Assembly: GCA_937928575.1 (NCBI GenBank)
Contig: CALFWW010000172.1
Span: forward strand, 1 to 44,484
Origin: an uncultured Saprospiraceae bacterium
GTDB lineage: Bacteria > Bacteroidota > Bacteroidia > Chitinophagales > Saprospiraceae
DNA length: 44,484 nucleotides
Reading direction: 5' to 3'
Shown here piece by piece: positions 42,401-44,484 of this stretch (its first letter is position 1; every line of letters begins with the position of its first letter). The notes under the pieces are model-generated. The model was not told where the DNA came from. It ran no database searches and saw nothing but the letters and a program-made list of their open reading frames with translations. Position numbers and translations under genes: made by a program.

Positions 42401-44484
42401 TGGTGGTAACTGCTACACTTTCTGAATAACTACAACCGCTTAAATTAGAAACCTCTACCGTATACAATCCTATATCATTAATATCCGCATCTGCTACTAT
42501 TGGATTTGCAGCATTACTTGTAAATCCATTCGGCCCTGTCCATTCGTATGAAATTGCGGTGTTAGAAACATTTGGATTAGCGAATAATAACAAGTTACCT
42601 CCTTCACAATTATCAGATAATGTAAATGATGGCAATGCTGTAGGTTGATCAAACATTGTTAAAGCATAAGTATCTGAATTCAAAACACATCCATCTACCT
42701 CTACCGTCACCGAATAATTTCCAACATTCGCAGTGGTGATCGGACTGATAATTAAATTCGGTGTATTGCCTCCTGACAAGTTGGTTCCGTTTACTGACCA
42801 GTTATAAGAGACATCAATTCCTTCATATACTTGTGTAGATAATGTAACGACTCCACCTTCACAAGCTGGTCCACTGTGACTGATAATTGGTTCCATTTGA
42901 GAATCAGGAATTTCTACAATACTTTGCGTTGCTGCAATAGAGGAACAACCGAATAAATCAGAGATGGTTAATTCATATACTCCATTATTGGAAGCATCAG
43001 CATTTGGTATATACGGGTTTGGTATGTTAGAAACAAATCCATTTGGTCCTGTCCAACTATAAATCAAATTCGTTCCGATAGTTACATTTGCATACAAGAA
43101 TAAGTCTGCAGGACTACAATCTGTATTTAAAGAATAACTAGCATATGGTTGTGAAGTTGGTGCATCTAGGATATTCACAGTTGTAGAAGCTACTGCCGAT
43201 TCACATCCATTCACACTAACTGTCAAGTCATAAGTTGCTCCATTAATGACATCCTGTATCATTGGATTTTGACTTGTAGAAACAACTGCGGTCGATCCAG
43301 CTACAGTCCAAGTGTAGGTCGCACCAGGAACTGGATTGGCAAATAATTGGATATCTTCTCCTGAGCAAATTGAACCACTATTGGTCGCAACTACTTCCGG
43401 TACTGTATTAATAGTCATTTCAACTGCTGTTGACATTTCTGATTCACATCCGTTTGCATCGACACAAATTACTGACCACATTCCTGCATCATAAGCATCA
43501 TCTCCTTGCGGAATTATGGTTGACCCAATTGGAGTTGTCAATAGTGGGTTGGTCAATGTTTCTGGACTTGACCCATCAGGTCCAATCCACTTGTAGTTCA
43601 TACAATTTGAACTAGTCGTCAATATCAAATCATCTCCTTCGCAGATCGGTCCGTTGGTTGCAATGGTTGGTACTGCTGTATTTGACAACACTGTGTTAAC
43701 CATTACTTCTGCAAATGCTTCACATCCATTTCCATTGGTGACTGTAACTGTATAAGTACCATTATTCACAACTGATGCTCCGCTAATCGTTGGATTAGGC
43801 AAACTCGATGTAAATCCAGCTGGTCCAGACCACTCATATGCTAACACTCCATTTCCTACTGCATTTGAAAATAAATCAATATCATCTCCATGGCAAATTG
43901 CATTCGTACCAGTGGATGGTGCTAATGTAACTGGTGCCGCCATTGCTACTGCAAATGCATCTGTTGTTGAACTACAACCATCTACGGTTACCATCACACT
44001 ATATGCTCCTTCATGAATTGCACTGATTGGATCTATTGTAATTTCATTGGTATTTAATCCTGCTATATTAGTTATCACTCCAGATGGTGTTGTCCAGGTG
44101 TAAGTGACATTCGTTCCAGTGTATTGTGGGATAGATAAAGTTACCATTCCTTGATCACAAGCTGGACCTGAGTACAACATCGTTGGTTCGTCAATACCTT
44201 CATCAATACTCACCTCTGTCGAAACTATTTCAGACACACATCCATTCGCATCCATTACTTGGAAGGTATAAGTTCCACTCATTGTTGATGTAATGTTAGA
44301 TAACATCGGATCTTCTAAGGTACTGGTGAATCCATTTGGTCCTGTCCAACTATAAGTATAACCTGCTAGTCCGGCACTTGCGGTACCATCTATCATTAGA
44401 TTGTCTGAACCTGTTGTACAAGCTACATTCGGTACTGCTGCTATTGCTGCGACTGGTTGATCATAGACATCTACAAAATATCCG
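39447..44484 (-). CDS. Giant Ig-repeat adhesin with type B T9SS (CHU_C) domain, 5' end outside window
   Basis: A partial gene: the frame stays open from 44396 to the window edge (44484), reading ...GYFVDVYDQPVAAIA... before the internal Met, so the true start lies outside. About 1,678 residues are visible. They comprise at least thirteen Ig/PKD-like repeats of 80-100 residues, each opening with a Cys motif such as GPICEGDDLILT, SICSGEDIQLF or ECEGGTVQLS and containing YxWxGPNGFxS-type strands; then three repeats of another kind (SNGTWTSPTGA and relatives); a cadherin/tandem-95-like domain (FFGSDSFEYQI); and a CHU_C sorting domain (VPNVFSPNDDGINDELIIPC, VIFNRWGDKVYS). It is the SprB-like partner of the following PorP/SprF gene, probably a surface adhesin for gliding or attachment. 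Confidence 0.9.
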   Translation of the reverse strand, partial: GYFVDVYDQPVAAIAAVPNVACTTGSDNLMIDGTASAGLAGYTYSWTGPNGFTSTLEDPMLSNITSTMSGTYTFQVMDANGCVSEIVSTEVSIDEGIDEPTMLYSGPACDQGMVTLSIPQYTGTNVTYTWTTPSGVITNIAGLNTNEITIDPISAIHEGAYSVMVTVDGCSSTTDAFAVAMAAPVTLAPSTGTNAICHGDDIDLFSNAVGNGVLAYEWSGPAGFTSSLPNPTISGASVVNNGTYTVTVTNGNGCEAFAEVMVNTVLSNTAVPTIATNGPICEGDDLILTTSSNCMNYKWIGPDGSSPETLTNPLLTTPIGSTIIPQGDDAYDAGMWSVICVDANGCESEMSTAVEMTINTVPEVVATNSGSICSGEDIQLFANPVPGATYTWTVAGSTAVVSTSQNPMIQDVINGATYDLTVSVNGCESAVASTTVNILDAPTSQPYASYSLNTDCSPADLFLYANVTIGTNLIYSWTGPNGFVSNIPNPYIPNADASNNGVYELTISDLFGCSSIAATQSIVEIPDSQMEPIISHSGPACEGGVVTLSTQVYEGIDVSYNWSVNGTNLSGGNTPNLIISPITTANVGNYSVTVEVDGCVLNSDTYALTMFDQPTALPSFTLSDNCEGGNLLLFANPNVSNTAISYEWTGPNGFTSNAANPIVADADINDIGLYTVEVSNLSGCSYSESVAVTTIAAQPATPNLITAPEVCEEDVIVLNIQQQYELNSNFTWKNGVGTTIGVTNNGGVPSTNTFSIPAAHPDAIPPFSVVVEYNGCVSEISQEKWVSIMPKPIASVSNNGPICIGEQAQLFTGTQSNATYEWRIAGQSNIISNQQFPTMFDISTTTTYELILYSNGCPSSPVYTTVEVMPNPQIVNLMGEATYCEGEPVMLSAQNGITYNGMINYTWSGPNGFSYANNVPSNNSYNVMIPAIEASQEGTYTLTLQTADGCYSEAESIYLDVNAAPQTPFIAVDDNFVCEGESIQLTTDGYTGNGVTYTWYLDEVIIGMTTNPTYYIPNSTPASSGIYSVTVGVNGCASTASNFVEVTVFGTQVPANTTNTTTSVSPECEGGTVQLSTPFIAGATYQWVGPNGFNSTIHNPVLTNISLLDAGQYFVVVSMNGCSEVQSVPTTVYVSETLPAPSIAGNGPICEGETLILEITNSVPILPTDEITTVWYNASTNSVIGTADTTQLLVNNVNAQIGNDFYVIMYINGCPTSESFAIPVQIDEVPQGEYANVLDDFTLCAADEVTILASEVTISNGTWTSPTGALIINPTVYETVVTDLVQGENIFVWSLESGVCGVFSTDTLVVTIEEIPEDDAFAGLDMGLCNDQFTTLNANVPTTSTGMWTQPAAQESMGVVITNPTDPNSIVVGLVPGNEYVFYWSLSFGQCEDYSVDEVLITVSDATAEQSVIIDTELYLCDAEEATVIWATAPTNSQGTWTSPTGAVIANPNDPETSIDNLTEGLNIFYWTISNGACNDTSTDSIYIYLEEQVIANSVEYNVPYNQPFEGEDITFNDVFSGNTVVGDIELITQPTYGELSFDENGIMTYTPNNNFFGSDSFEYQICNANCEEYCDTATVSFNVFSDELTGECTVPNVFSPNDDGINDELIIPCIYDYPDNELVIFNRWGDKVYSKNGYQNDWQGTFEDQPLPPGTYFYFLKLNEDLEVISGFTTILR

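Overview
The window reads as a chromosomal piece of an AT-rich member of the Bacteroidota, most likely of the Saprospiria. Evidence: five proteins or protein ends with type IX secretion (T9SS) sorting domains of type A or type B (CHU_C, gliding-motility C-terminal); PorP/SprF outer-membrane proteins; repeated modules of the 'GCTNPxAxNYxPxATCDDGSC' and 'CDDNDCNTED' kinds common in secreted proteins of this phylum; and TAnnTTTG-type -7 promoter boxes. I see no tRNA, rRNA, intact insertion sequence or CRISPR array.

Layout. (1) 69-2322, minus strand: a WYL regulator, an orphan Cas6 and a pRiA4b-ORF3-like protein. (2) 2721-3710: an acidic protein I do not recognise. (3) 3808-4195: debris of a glycosyltransferase related to the intact gene at 12984. 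(4) 4527-12181: two large secreted T9SS proteins, one with cohesin-like, two P-like and LRR-like parts, the other with a Cys-rich repeat array and two C-type-lectin-like domains around a Kazal-like module. (5) 12259-12955: two gene remnants joined head to head. (6) 12984-30506, minus strand: a tightly packed exopolysaccharide operon of about 17.5 kb. In transcription order it holds a DUF1972 glycosyltransferase, a secreted NHL/PKD protein, a PorP-OmpA fusion, Wza, Wzc, Wzx, a GT4, a Wzy/ligase, an APH-fold kinase, an inverted-repeat element, an NTase-thymidylate-kinase-like protein, a hexapeptide acyltransferase and two GT4 enzymes. (7) 30633-32377, plus strand: a WecA-type initiating sugar-phosphate transferase overlapped by a response regulator with a C-terminal membrane helix. 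(8) 32374-34677, minus: a soluble hybrid histidine kinase (HisKA-HATPase-REC-HPt) behind an H-NOX gas sensor. (9) 34821-35525: a stand-alone paralogue of the NTase half of the operon's kinase. (10) 35736-44484, minus: OmpA/PD40 protein, PorP/SprF protein and a giant Ig-repeat adhesin cut by the window end.

How it may work together (inference). WecA-like enzyme loads the first sugar-phosphate on undecaprenyl phosphate. The glycosyltransferases extend it, the acyltransferase and possibly the two kinase-like proteins modify it or make precursors, Wzx flips it, Wzy polymerises it, and Wzc/Wza export it. The H-NOX/hybrid kinase pair is the obvious candidate for a nitric-oxide input. The membrane-tethered receiver domain, translated with the initiating transferase, is a candidate for its target at the membrane. 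The surface proteins built into the EPS operon could hold the polymer on the cell. The strongest leads are the NO-sensing/tethered-receiver/EPS arrangement and the NTase-kinase family, present in three states: fused, stand-alone with a damaged active-site motif, and pseudogene.
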